Assembly: GCA_905183005.1 (NCBI GenBank)
Contig: CAJJDO010000045.1
Location: 124,001 to 188,000 of the forward strand
From: Paramecium pentaurelia
Taxonomy: Eukaryota; Ciliophora; Oligohymenophorea; Peniculida; Parameciidae
Direction: 5' to 3'
DNA length: 64,000 nt
Shown here: positions 25,462 through 37,302 of the stretch, in pieces
Layout: the number at the start of each line of letters is the position of its first letter
Numbering within the stretch: position 1 is the first letter of the stretch
Notes under the pieces: generated by a model
Databases searched by the model: none
Seen by the model: the letters and a program-made list of their open reading frames with translations, nothing else
Told to the model about the DNA's origin: nothing
Position numbers and translations under genes: made by a program

Positions 25462-26905
25462 TCAATATTTTCTATTCAATTTTAATTAAGATTTAGTTGT
25501 TCTGTGTAATTATTTTAAATCATCTAAATATTTTCTTTATTCATCCAATCTACCTGTTCTCTAATACATATATCTTTCACCAATAAATGAATTATCATTC
25601 TTAAGATTCTCAATATCTAAATGTTTGTTAATATTTTCTGATTATCTATATTATTCTGTTACTTTATTTATTGGGTCTACTTTTTAAAAATTAGATTTTA
25701 AACATTATAATTCAAGTTATCTGATACTAGTATGTTATTTTTTAATTGTTTCTATACTTAAATTCAATTCTTAACTTAATCCATCAATAAGTTCTTGATT
25801 TTCTTCTCGTATCCTTTATTCAAGTAATGAGATGTTATCCTCAATAAACTTCATTTATTTTTAATTAAATTATAATAAAGACTAAACTTTATCTGTTAAA
25901 GTTTATAATCCCTATTTAGCATTTTTTAATTAAATTTTATATTTTTCTTTTTAATTGATTGCTTAAATCAATTAATTTTAAAAATTTAATTCAGTTTATT
26001 CAATATTTTATTATATTAGATCCAATTTACTTGCTATATCTTATAATTACTCATCTTTTAATTTAATACTAGATTCTAATTCAGATTTCTAATTTAAAAC
26101 TTCTTTAATTTTATTTTAATATTCCTCTTCTAAAACTTTATAAAATTACACATCTTTCCTTAATTTATTAATTTGTTAAGTATTCACTTCATTTAATTAT
26201 TAATGTTGCTTTTTCACTTCAATAGTTTCAGCTTATAATTCCTATTTAGTTTTTGATAACATAGTATGAAATCCTTTGACCAAATCACTCATTAATTGAG
26301 TTCTGAATTATTCCAATATTTGTACTCTTATCTTAACTTCAGCTTATAATCCTGATAGTTCAATTCTTAATGATCCTATCTATTCATGCAATTAATAGAG
26401 TTGAGAAGGTGAGATGTTTCTATGTTATGGTGTTTCCTTATTCATTACTACTTATTACAATTCTTCTATTTAATTTTTATATTATTAATTCATTTCTTAT
26501 TCATATTATAATTATTAGCTTATTTCTATATTCTCATCTGATAATTCTTTAATTGCTTATTCAGCTTTAATTAAGTTATCTGATAATAATTCAAACTTTT
26601 CCATTTTGGATTGAATCTAATTTAATATGAAGTTTTTTTCATCTAATTCATCCTATAAAAGATCCCTTTGATGTTATAACTCAGCTATTTATTTAACATA
26701 TCTAGCTTCTGAAGTAGAAAGACCATTAATCAATTATTTATCATTCTCCTTATTATGCAATTTATAGTTCTCTTCTATTAATTATTATAACTATTATTCT
26801 GTTTCCTTTATATATCCAGTTTCTATTAATGTATACAAGCGATTTTACAAATCAATACAAGTCTAATATTTAATTTTAATTTACTTCATCCTCATTATGA
26901 TTCAT
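25462..26905 (-). CDS. long coiled-coil protein
   Basis: 473 residues after one 22-nt intron close to the start; the count closes. From residue ~15 to the end nearly continuous heptad-like coiled coil, rich in Glu, Gln, Lys and Leu, with breaks around HRNISPSQLYQLHEQIGSLR (a Ser/Thr/His patch) in the middle. The C-terminus NDNSFIGERYMYQRTGRLDE is less coiled. No known domain recognised; structural proteins of basal bodies or cilia often look like this, but that is inference only. The gene is convergent with the FYR gene, with 92 bases between stops. Confidence 0.75.
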
Positions 26906-27211
26906 CAATTTTAATGGTAATTCACAATATAGAAATTAATGAAGATTATTTAATCTAATTATACAATTATTATGTAATACCTATCGAGATAATTTTATTT
27001 CATTTCTTCCATACTTTTGAATTCAAATATAATTGCAAAAATTTAATATTAAGAAAAATTACTTTTCAAAAATATTCATTCTATTTCATCAAAAATATCT
27101 ATTGATTTCTTAATATAGATTTAAATATATTGCGTTTATTAACAATATTTTGTTTATACATAAGAAACTAAAATAAACAATTGAATCTTTAATTTTGTAT
27201 TAATTTATCAA

Positions 27212-28067
27212 ATGAGCAGATTCTCAATCTAATCCAATGATATGGATAAAGTACATTCTTTCTTTGGAAACAATCTTTGGTTAGGCAGTTTGAAAGCAGC
27301 AAAGAATTCTTAACTTTTGATACAAAATAATATCAAGACTGTAATCACAGTAGCTAATAATATTAGTCTCAAATTAGAAAATTTTAAGCATTATGTAAAT
27401 ATAAATAATATAATAGATTTTTACTATTGAAGATAGTGCTTCTTTTCGTATAATAGATTATTTTATGTAAATTAATGAAGTTATAGAGGAGGAATTAAAA
27501 AATGGTTCAGTTTTGGTACATTGTGTGGCAGGTGTTTCTAGATCTAGTGCATGTGTGATTGCTTATTTGATGTAATCTTAGGGATGGTCATATGAAAAAA
27601 CATATTACTATGTCAAAGAAAAAAGATTAACAATAAATCCAAATCCAGGATTCAAGAAATAACTTATTTAATATAGAAATTAATTAAACTGGTTTAAAAA
27701 GTCTAAAAACTCATTAGAATCAATTCAATCTAACAAAATATTACTTACTCCTAGAAATATGTAGAATAATATAATTATTATTTAAATTAGATAAAAATCA
27801 CGTGAAGATTTGATAATGTAATTGATTTAAAATAATATTAAATCACCAAATAGAAGAATTGAATCATTAAATTAATCTTCTACAACAGAAGATAAAGAAA
27901 TATATAGATTTTAATTGGCCTAAAAATTATTTTATAATAGTTTGAAGGATAACAATAAAAAGATAGATTAAAAGAATTATTAGCAAAATAATATTAATTC
28001 TTCTAATATAAATTTAAGTTTGTATAATACAATTCATTACTTTGTTAAATCTGATAGAGTTTTTTGA
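27212..28067 (+). CDS. dual-specificity protein phosphatase
   Basis: 277 residues after one 22-nt intron near 27396-27417. The DSP catalytic domain takes up residues ~15-160: LWLGSLKAAKN, IKTVITVANN, then FTIEDSASFRIIDYFM with the general-acid Asp, and the P-loop HCVAGVSRSS with the nucleophilic Cys and the Arg, followed by YLMQSQGWSYEKTYYYVK. The remaining ~115 residues are Asn/Gln/Ser-rich without a visible domain. It should remove phosphate from Tyr and Ser/Thr of a protein substrate, which is unknown. The next gene starts 43 bases downstream. Confidence 0.9.
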
Positions 28068-28110
28068 ATATAACTATTATTATTATTAACAACTATATAT
28101 TATATTATAA

Positions 28111-28926
28111 ATGCAATTATCACACCAATAATTATCTATTTCAGGATGGATTCATGAACATGATCAATAAAGTTCACCTCATATTCATCAAGTAGTTAAT
28201 TGTAATTCCATTTTGTTTATAATAAAATTATAGAGATTGTTAATAGGAAACAATAATTATAGAAAAGAAGTGTGAGTCTATGTTAAAGAAGATAAGAATA
28301 AGAACCAAATAAATCAAGTATTTCAATTTTTAATTGTTTGATTTAATTGATTAGAGCAGGAATAAAAGTCAAATTCTAAAACCACCAAGAGTTCCTACAA
28401 ATTAAAACAAGATTTAAGAATTAAAAAAAGTAATGGAATTTCTGTAACACAATGAACAATATAAATATGATACCCATAGAATATTTAATTTGAATGATCC
28501 AAAATTTTAACCAGAAGTCTAATAAATTATTGAATAGAAAAAGGAATAGTTTAAAATTAGATTAAAGTATTTGTTATTTTCTAAGATAGTTAATAATAAA
28601 ACAAAAGAATACTACAACCACTCTAAGAAATTAATTCTACTAATCCTATAACTGATAGATAATAATAAAGTAAAACAAATAATCAGTTTAAAAGAACTCG
28701 TTTGAAAACTGATTAAAATTTAGAAATTCAAAAATCTAATTCAATACATAGAATTTAGAGTATTAAAGATATTATGCCTAAAATCTTAAAACCTAATGAA
28801 ACTCCAGGAATACTAAATAAATAAGTTATATAAAAAGGATTAGAATTTTTATAGTTAATGATTGATAGACATAAGGAAAATGTCTAGCATTGTTAATAAT
28901 CAAAAAGATAAAAATCTATAAAATGA
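28111..28926 (+). CDS. hypothetical Gln-rich protein, splicing partly unresolved
   Basis: Starts at ATG 28111 (MQLSHQQLSISGWIHEHDQQ). The later frame is clear: about residues 90-150 with QILKPPRVPTNQN and a coiled-coil-like stretch, a 23-nt intron near 28570, and a final exon to TGA 28924-28926 with DIMPKILKPNETPGILNKQ. One or two introns between 28190 and 28370 are needed but their limits are not certain. No family recognised; composition (Gln, Asn, Lys) is like other ciliate disordered proteins. Confidence 0.5.
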
Positions 28927-28937
28927 TTTAGTGTTAC

Positions 28938-29630
28938 TCATTTATTATTCAGTAATGCTCCTAAAATATGTGCTATTGTTGATGAAACAAATAATTTCTA
29001 TATACTTGTTTTATCTCTTAATGTAGAAGCAATGATTTAATCATGTCATTCCTTTTCCTCTTATTTCTTTTACAAATCATAAATAAAAGCATTTCTATCA
29101 ATCTCATTCTAAAGTTCATTTATATTATTCCTAGAATATTTATTATTTTTACAATTAATTTAGCTTATTCTTAATATTTTTACTTTAAAGATTCTAACTT
29201 CAATTATTAATTTTTATTCTCATCATTATAAATAGAATTTGAACTTTCTTGATGTTAATTTTATTTCTAAGATGCCATTAAATTCAGCTGATCCTTACAA
29301 ACAAGATGTGGAGTTTAGCCTATTCAATGACTCTTGGATTATTATATTTAGGAATTAATATCTTTTCTCTTTAAATTTACTTCAAGAATATGTTTTCTTG
29401 CTTAATTTTACCATTTACAATTTTCATTAGTTGTTGCATCATACTTTATTTTTCAACTAAAGATATCAATTAAATTATTTCAATATAAAACTTATCCTTT
29501 AATCTATGTTGCAATCTTGATTCATTGCAAATCATATAAATATTTTATTATATGCTGAAGTAGTTATTGGATTCTCTTTCTCAAATAAAATAATATAAAA
29601 ATCTGGAGATGTAGTTTTAACTCTGAACAT
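28938..29630 (-). CDS. hypothetical coiled-coil-like protein, frames interrupted
   Basis: On the minus strand a start at 29630 (MFRVKTTSPDFYIILFEKEN) reads well, then a frame change near 29545, then RLQHRLKDKFYIEIIQLIS and a hydrophilic coil, and a C-terminal piece ending in IAHILGALLNNK before TGA 28938-28940. A 32-nt intron near 29270 fits, the other junctions do not resolve. Either an intron-rich gene or one with a sequence error or decay. The long plus-strand frame in the same place is probably its shadow. Confidence 0.4.
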
Positions 29631-29725
29631 GATTCCATAACTATTTTTTTATCAATTTTAAGTTATTACATAAATTATTTATACTATTTTAATATGTTTA
29701 TAATTTAAATATGTCTAATGATTGA

Positions 29726-30309
29726 TCATTGAATCTATAAAGACTAATTAAGTAAATATATATTAATAATACTCTTGAAATATTGCCTAATGATCCCTTT
29801 GGCTATTAAAGATATTTCTAAAAATCTTACATAAAAATTCATTAGCAAATAAAAGACTCCTAACACGAAAAACACTGTTCCGTATATATTGCCTGCTCTA
29901 ATTTAATTTGATTCATTAATTACACATAATTATCTGCTATTGAATAATATCCATAACACACAACACCTGACAAACTAAAATTATAATAGTATGGAATAAA
30001 TTACAAAATATAAAATAATCCTCTTCCAAGAAACGTCTTCAAAAATCCATATTCATTTAAAACATGTCCGAATTTTATTTCATTTGCTACCAATAAAAAT
30101 CCAAAAAATCTAATATTTGAGAAATCAAATTTTACACAAAGAAGAATGGTCCAAAAAATGAAGCAATATTAAAATGACCATTTATTAATTGACTTATGGC
30201 TATCCAAAATCCTGCAAAAGCTAATACAATACTAAATAAATTTATGTATTAATATTTACGCAGATCCTGCATTAAGAACTTTAACGATTTTAACACCTAT
30301 ATCGCTCAT
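29726..30309 (-). CDS. TVP15/COPI-coated-vesicle-type membrane protein
   Basis: Small Golgi/vesicle membrane protein of 138 residues. Six introns of 26-30 nt in a 584-base gene; exon lengths add to exactly 139 codons. After MSDIGVKIVKVLNAGSA come four hydrophobic segments: IVLAFAGFWIAISQL, GHFNIASFFGPFFFVFFGFLL, FLGRGLFYIFLSGVVCYG, and NIYGTVFFVLGVFYLLMNF, ending PKGSLGNISRS. The start motif and four-helix layout match the COPI-associated/TVP15 family. More than a quarter of the gene is intron. The match is by eye and rests on pattern, not on a search. Confidence 0.7.
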
Positions 30310-30722
30310 TATTTTCTATAATTATATTAAATTTTAATAATTTAATCAAAATTGGAAAGGAATATTATGTATTTTATCAAATAAATTTCATTCTTATTAG
30401 TAAAATGGATTTAATTTAAGATTCATGTTTAAGAAGAGAGATTATAAATAATGTTTAGATATATTAGAAATAACAATTAAATTATTCATATTATTGAGTA
30501 TTAGAATTAATTATGTTAAAATATTATATAGTTAATAAACTACTCTGTTTTAGTAATGTAGTTTAAGAATTAAATAAATAAAATAAGTAAATAATATTTA
30601 GTTTAGTAATCTATTAATTCTAATATGATATTTCACAATTTAATAGTGAATTGAATTTAATAAATATATCATCATTTAATTTTGTATTAATTGATATGCA
30701 TAGTTATTTTAATAAATTATAT
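30310..30722. other. intergenic, no gene seen
   Basis: Very AT-rich (long runs of TAAT/ATTA). No convincing ORF, RNA gene or repeat. Lies 5' to the TVP15-like gene and 3' to the coiled-coil gene, both on the minus strand, so it probably holds the promoter of the former. Confidence 0.5.
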
Positions 30723-31631
30723 TCATAATTTTTAAAAAGACAATTCGACTGATTGTTCTTCTTCAATAATATATAATGGAGATTAATAGTGCTAATTGAA
30801 TTTACTTCTTTGACTTTGTTATAATTATTAATCATCTTATTCGTCTGGTAATTTTAAACATAATAGATCTTCTACTTCTTTGGTTAATGTATCTATAGTC
30901 TTTTAATCCACTTGTTCTTCTTAAGGTGGAGAGTCATGGATAAAAAGATTGTACAATTTGTCATCTATTTTAGATTCATTTTATTCAAGGTCTAACCATT
31001 TTTATTCGAAAGACTATAAATATGAATCTTACTCAAAGTTACCTTTTTCTCTTCTTTCCAATTTCTTTTTTGTAATACTTGTAATTTATTTATATTGCAA
31101 TATCTAACTTATTCAATTTTAGAATCAATCTAAGTTATTTCATTTTCAATTGACAATTTCTCTTATTACAACTTAAGCATTTATGGTAATAGAGAAGTGT
31201 CTTTTGTTATAAATTATTTTTTCTTTTTCTCATCTTATTCTTATATTTATTTTTTCATTTACACTAATTAGTTAATCTAATTCTGTAATTCTTCTTTTTA
31301 TGATTACATAGATTATATCTAGTCTTATTCATGAATCATCTTTAATTATTTCAAGGATAATGTTTAACTTCTAACTGTATCACATTATAACATCTAAATT
31401 GATTATTGCTTTTTCAATTAAGTTCTACTAATGATACATCCTGCATTTGAACTAATCATGCTTACATTGTTAATGTTCTTGTCTTGTTCCTTCATTATAC
31501 ATGAATTGTTTTTCTTCTTTTTGAAAAGACCTTTACTTTAATCAGGTATATTAAGTTTTTAACATATCTATTGGTATAGGTATGCATAATACTTTGTCTA
31601 TCTTTAACATTCTCTCTTTAAGTGTTTTCAT
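30723..31631 (-). CDS. coiled-coil protein with acidic C-terminal region
   Basis: Starts MKTLKERMLKIDK, then a 25-nt intron, a basic segment (SKGLFKKKKNNSC), a Gln/Lys-rich coiled coil (about residues 60-200), and a C-terminal region FEQDSYLQSFEQKWLDLEQN with DSPPQEEQVDQKTIDTLTKE, ending in IIEEEQSVELSF. One further intron of length 3n+2 between the coil and the C-terminal part is needed but could not be placed. No family recognised. Confidence 0.6.
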
Positions 31632-31976
31632 TTTTGAATTAATTAACTATAATTATGTTAAAATATATATATTTATATATTTATATCAATAAATAAAATT
31701 TAGGAATGATTTACTGTTCTTTTTTTTTTTGGTTTAATATATGATTTTAGTTAGATTTATTTAATATTTTATAATCTACTTTAATAATGATTAATAAAAA
31801 TTTCAGGATAATTATTTAATTTTAAATTTTAACAGTTTTGCATGCTTAACAATTTTTCAGGTACATCTTCTATACATTTAATTTATAAATGTAGATATCT
31901 GAAGAATAATCTTATGAATGATAATTAAATATTACAATATTTTATTTTGATGTAATCATTTTGAATACATTAATAA

Positions 31977-34562
31977 TCAGTATATTTCTTTTACATCTTT
32001 TACCAAAATTTTGTAATCACTATTGAAATCACTAATATTCATCATTATATCTAATTTCTCCCAATAACCTGAATGCCCATCTACTATATTTGATACATCA
32101 TAATTATGAATCTTTTTATATAAAAAATTTACAGGATTCAAACCTAAAATTAATTAATATATAATCTTTACCACAAGGATGTTTAAAATTATAATTTAAT
32201 TTATAAAGATATTTAAGAACATCATCATTGTCTGTATACATATTATGTACTGAACCTGAAACTGAATTCCATTTTCTTTTTGATAATTCATATATATCAG
32301 CAACTCCACCAAATAAAATTATATCATTGATAAGTTTCTTTTGAGAAAATCTATCTAATTCATGTATACATTATAGTAATATTTCAGTACCTAAAGAATG
32401 ACATAAAATATTAATTTATCTATTTCCAAATAAATGACCTTCATCCAAAAAATGAGCTAAACATTTACCTACAATTATTGCTTCTTTATTTGTTTCTATA
32501 AACTGATTATTTTCAATCTGATCATATATCCCATTCTACTTCATCAACATCCATTCTGATATTTTTTATATAATATTCAAAATTTCTAATGATTCCCAAT
32601 GTAATGCAATTAATGTACCAGAATATCTATTATTTAATAAAGGCTTCCACTTATTTAATTTATCTTCATTCTTACTAAGAAACCCAGAAATCAATAAAGT
32701 AATTACATTTGAATTTTTATCGTCTTTAGAGAGTGTTTAAAAATGAAATAATTTTGGTTCTTCCAACTCATTTATAAATTTATACTCATTACATAATTTT
32801 TTGTGCTTTATATTTTTTTTCATCTCTTAAATTTTTTATGTTAGTAATTCTTACTAATTATCTTTGTAAAATTCCTCAATAGGTTCTTTTGTTTTCAAAA
32901 TAAAATCAAATAATTAATGCTTTTAATGATAGTCTTTTCCTATGACAGAAGGACTTTATAAAATACTAACAGATGTATCCTATAACAAGAAATGATAAGA
33001 TTCATTATTAATGATTATTGTACTTCTTTATTTATATAATTCACTTTAAGTGTATCCTTAAAATTTTTCCTATTAAATCTTCAAATTTATATCTTCATAT
33101 AATTTCATCTATAAAGTATGAGTCAAATTTTCACATATTTTTACAATCTCATGATTAAAATAATCAAATTTCAAATCATTAAAATTCTTAATAATAATAA
33201 ATAATATATTTCTAGCATCTGAATCATAATCTCCAAAATATAATTTCTAATTTTTAAATTTAATATTTGCCAATATCATATATATCTAACAAATAACTAA
33301 TAGATTAGTATCCTCATCAACATTTTAATTATACCATTCAATAGCTTTATTAAACTATATTTTCAAATTTTTCATTTAATCATAAAAATCAATTTTTTAA
33401 TGTAATTCTAAATCTTATATATTTATTTATTAAAAATCATTGTCTTCATATTCATGATATTTTCCTAATTCTTTTATCAAAATATTTATCTTCAATTTAT
33501 TAAATCCTAATTTTATCCAAAATATTGAAAATATGATTAGTTAAATATTTTAATTGATTTACTTATTTTCTATACCTCCAACAAATTTAACTTAATTTAA
33601 TTATGTTAAGAATAATTGTTTTATTTTGTTTTTTAAAATACTATTATCTCTTTATTTATAATTTTGAAGACTATTTAATATTTTATATCTCATTCTTTTT
33701 CTTATGATTTTATTAAATTAATTGAGCAATACCTCAGAAACTCTAAATTTATCACGAGTTTACTAATCTTCTTAATTTAAAAATTTAATTAATGTCTCTT
33801 CTAATGCATCTCTATTAAAAATTTCAATAATTCGATTATAGGTTTCTGTGATACTTTTCTAATAAAATTACAAATTATAATTGGTTTGGAATTATTTTTC
33901 TAAATTTTCCAATTAAAAATCTTTTGAAATACTATTTTCACAAATATATTAAAGAAGATTTTATATATTATAATAGGCTTAAGGAAGACATTCTTATGCT
34001 CTTTTTATGATAAGATTTTAATTAAACTGAAGAATTTCAGCAAAATATAATAGAAAATCTTCTTAATAGTTAAGTTATTTGAACTTGACTTGAAAATATA
34101 GAATTAATATTTAATTAATTTTTGTAAGTGATTTATTAAGCCAAATCATTTCATTTGTTGTTCCTATTTCATATGTGAATATTGAAAATTAATTTTATGC
34201 AATCTCCTTTAAATTAATCAGACAAGAATTCATTTTTTCATCATAGTATTTTTATTTTATCTTTTCTGTGCAATATATTTTCTGAAAATTATAGCTCTAT
34301 AGAAACTCTATTACTTCATTTTTTATTTTATCTCTAAAAATTATATGTAAGAATACAAATGTTTAAAAATAGTTTATTTATGTTCTTCTAATGTCTTATC
34401 ACCTTAGAAGATTGAAGATAACTCTATATTTTCATCTTCATAAGATTATTACACTTTTATTTAATCTTCATATTATCTGAATTTATTTGAAACAGTCCTA
34501 ACTAATTTTGGGACTATTTAAGCAACATAAAGAATAAACTATATTTCAGCTAAAAAGTTCAT
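31977..34562 (-). CDS. DUF726/TMCO4-like alpha/beta-hydrolase protein
   Basis: About 840 residues. The C-terminal third carries the DUF726 (TMCO4) pattern: ITLLISGFLSKNED ... WKPLL ... LIALHWES, then the nucleophile elbow CHSLGTEILL, DIILFGGVADI, HNMYTDNDDVLKYLY, and, across a 28-nt intron near 32172, CGLNPVNFL, DVSNIVDGHSGYWEKL, which supplies the Asp and His. The first two thirds are long, Lys/Asn/Glu rich and without a known domain. A frame change near residue 110 means at least one more intron there that I could not fix. TMCO4-type proteins are membrane-associated; no obvious membrane helices seen here. Substrate unknown. Confidence 0.72.
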
Positions 34563-34713
34563 ATTTTTATTATTAAAATATCAATTTAGATTTTTGAGTT
34601 TTATATTTATATAATATGAATATATTTAAATTAATTTATAGAATATTATTATTGAATAATTTAAATCAAGAAATGAGAGGATAGAATTATAATATAATAA
34701 TAAATAATTTAAA

Positions 34714-35798
34714 TCATTCTTCTAAATGAATTTGAATTTAATTGGCAATATTCTGAATGGAATTCCATTAATGAAATACCCAATTATGTTAAAGTTTTAT
34801 TTTAATTTCTGAAGAATTTAATTTCCATTTAAAATCTTCATATAATAATTCTCTTTCATTCTACAAATAATCTAAAATTAAATGGATTAAATGTAATTGA
34901 TAACGAAAGAGTTTTCTACTATTATTCTCAGATTTTTAGACTAATTCAATTAAAATATCAAAGAAAGATATTTCTTGATTTGTATAATTTAAGTATTGAT
35001 TCATTCCATTTCTATCTTACATTAAAAATGTTTGAAAAACTATCTCCCAAATTGTTGTTTAAATATCAAAATTTTACTAAGTTTATAATAAATTGCATAT
35101 AGGTTTAACTAAATTTTAACCACAAATAAGAAGTTCATGCAATTTGAATAATAATTTGCCATCATCACATTAAAAGAGATTGAACATAATTTCAATACCT
35201 CTTTTAATAAAAATGAGTTCTTATTTATTTAATAAGAAATATACTGTTTCAGCCACTTCACCATAATAGTTGTATATCTATTTATCATCCATCATTGTCC
35301 AATATTTAAGAAACTACATGATAGATACATTATACTTTTGCAGCATATATAATAATTTATTAGTTCATATGTTCATGATGGATAGAATATCCTTAAGAAA
35401 GTGGTATAATCATATCAATAATTCTTAACATTTTATAGTTATCACTAAGTTCATCTTCATAAGTTTATACATCTACAGACTTTAACATCCAAACAGCTGC
35501 ATCAATAGTCTAAATAATGAAATTGAACTACATCTAATAATTTAAGATTGTTTTCTATCTCTAAGATTTCTTCAATTTTCTCCACTATTATTATCAGTAA
35601 TTCACCATTTAATTATTCCCCTCTTTCTATTTTATCTCTTATTTTGGCGCTTATTTATTACATCTATGTTTGCTGAGAAAAGAGTGATGAAATATAATGT
35701 TTTCTTGATTGTTTAAATTAGTTCTCATTTCTTTGTTTCCTAATATGTACATGAAACTATTCTCTTTTAAAATTTATTAGATTTGTCAAATCATTCAT
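34714..35798 (-). CDS. importin-alpha-like/armadillo-type repeat protein
   Basis: 346 residues after two 22-nt introns near 35495 and 35322; the count closes. The N-terminus has a basic stretch (NFKREQFHVHIRKQRNENQF) resembling the importin-beta-binding arm of importin alpha. The rest consists of paired amphipathic helices with Leu/Ile cores such as LLIIIVEKIEEILEIENNL, AVWMLKSVDVQTYEDEL, EVAETVYFLLNKQE and IQTTIWEIVFQTFLMQ, as in ARM repeats. It is shorter than a standard importin alpha and the Trp-Asn ladder is not evident, so a divergent import adaptor or an unrelated helical-repeat protein are both possible. Confidence 0.55.
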
Positions 35799-36008
35799 CT
35801 GTATTATTTTATAATTTTAAATTTAAATAAAATTACTAAATTTTATAATAATCTCGTTATTATATTATATTAATAATTATGTTAAATTTTTTATAAATAT
35901 AATTACATGTAATTAATGAAATCTTAATATATAACAAATCTATTTTGATATAATATATTATTATTATTATAAAATCAATTATATATATATATATATTAAG
36001 AATAAATC
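35799..36008. other. intergenic, AT-rich, no gene seen
   Basis: Short spacer with a (TA) run near 35982-35994. Between the 3' end of the kinase and the 5' end of the importin-like gene. Confidence 0.5.
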
Positions 36009-37142
36009 TCATTATCTAAATATTTATTAGAATTAAGAAAGATCTATAACGTGTTTTTTATCTTTATCTAAATGCGAAAATATGGCCATAATCTCTTTTT
36101 TTGTAAGTCTTGGATCTAATTATACCAAAAATCGTTCAAATTTTAAATAATCTAAAACACCTTTATTATCGAAATCATATATTTAGAATGATTAATTAGG
36201 ATGGAAATGTTATTATGCAGTAACTTCATTAAGATGATCTAACAATTAATTTTCTATTTATTCAAAGACTAATGAATTATTCTATAATTAATAATATTAT
36301 GATTACAAATATTCTATCGTTCTCTTTAATATTAAGCCATCTATGTTCAAATAATTAATCCCAATCCATTCTATTATTTTCTTAAATAACCAAGCATCTT
36401 AATATAAAATCCTTACATTCATTTGAAATTCTTTTCCCTATAGGAAAACGAACACCCCATGTTTTGATTGCTCTTAAATACTATACTTCTGATTAACACT
36501 ACCAAGGAAGTTATCCAAATAGAGATTCATAAATCAATATTCCAATAGACCAAACATCACATTTAACACTATACTTTTCTTTCATCATCATTTATGGTGC
36601 TTCATAAGCTAAAGTACCAAATTGTTATTTCATAAGTTTCTTTTCATTATAATTTGCTTCAATAACAGATCCAAAATCACCTAGTTTAAAGATACCTCCA
36701 CATTCAAAACAATTTGCAGGTTTAATATCTCTATGAAGTAATCCTAATCTGACTAATTCTTTTAATCCAGAAACTAATTGAAGTACTATGTTCAAAACTT
36801 CATTCTCTTAAAGACTTTTTTTTGTGATTAAGTCTTTTAAATCTCGTTTACATAATTCCATCACAATTACTTTATCATCATCTTATTCAAAAACATCATA
36901 TAATTATATTAAATTTGGATGCTCCAATCTTTTCATTACTTAAATCTCATTCTATATGATAGCTGCAATCTCTTTTCTAACATTTTTTGTTGATGAAACT
37001 AAAAGTCGTTTTATTTATCATTACCTTTAATTGCTACATCAATCTTTTTTTCTGTGTCAAAACCTCGAAAAACCTTCCCAAATGCACCAGAACCAATTAA
37101 GTTTTTTTCATCGTAAACATATTTGCCAATAGATTTTGACAT
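36009..37142 (-). CDS. calcium-dependent-type Ser/Thr protein kinase with EF-hand-like C-terminus
   Basis: 360 residues after introns of 26 nt (near 37010) and 25 nt (near 36285). Kinase domain residues ~8-265: GSGAFGKVFRG, VAIKVS with the ATP Lys, IVMELCKRDLKDLI, HRDIKPANC, KLGDFGSV, and DVWSIGILIYESLFG. The usual APE is APQ, the Gln being a TAA codon. C-terminal ~90 residues hold two EF-hand-like loops: YDFDNKGVLDYLKFERFL and FSHLDKDKKHVIDLSQFQ. Both are incomplete at some ligand positions, so calcium binding is uncertain. The kinase-then-EF order is that of CDPKs, which are common in ciliates; the kinase part also resembles ULK/CaMK types. Confidence 0.85.
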
Positions 37143-37302
37143 TAATTTATTTAGACATATCGTTATTACGTATTCAATATATATACGAAATTTTGAGATT
37201 TCAATATAAATAATCTGTTATAATATAATAAATCTAACGATATTTTGATTTTATTGCACTTTTATTTATTAATTATTATTATCAAACACAAATATTATAG
37301 AA

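Noticed and set aside
29029..29520. Long plus-strand ORF
   Set aside because: Hydrophobic antisense of a minus-strand coil; start and composition not convincing, though the minus gene itself is unresolved.
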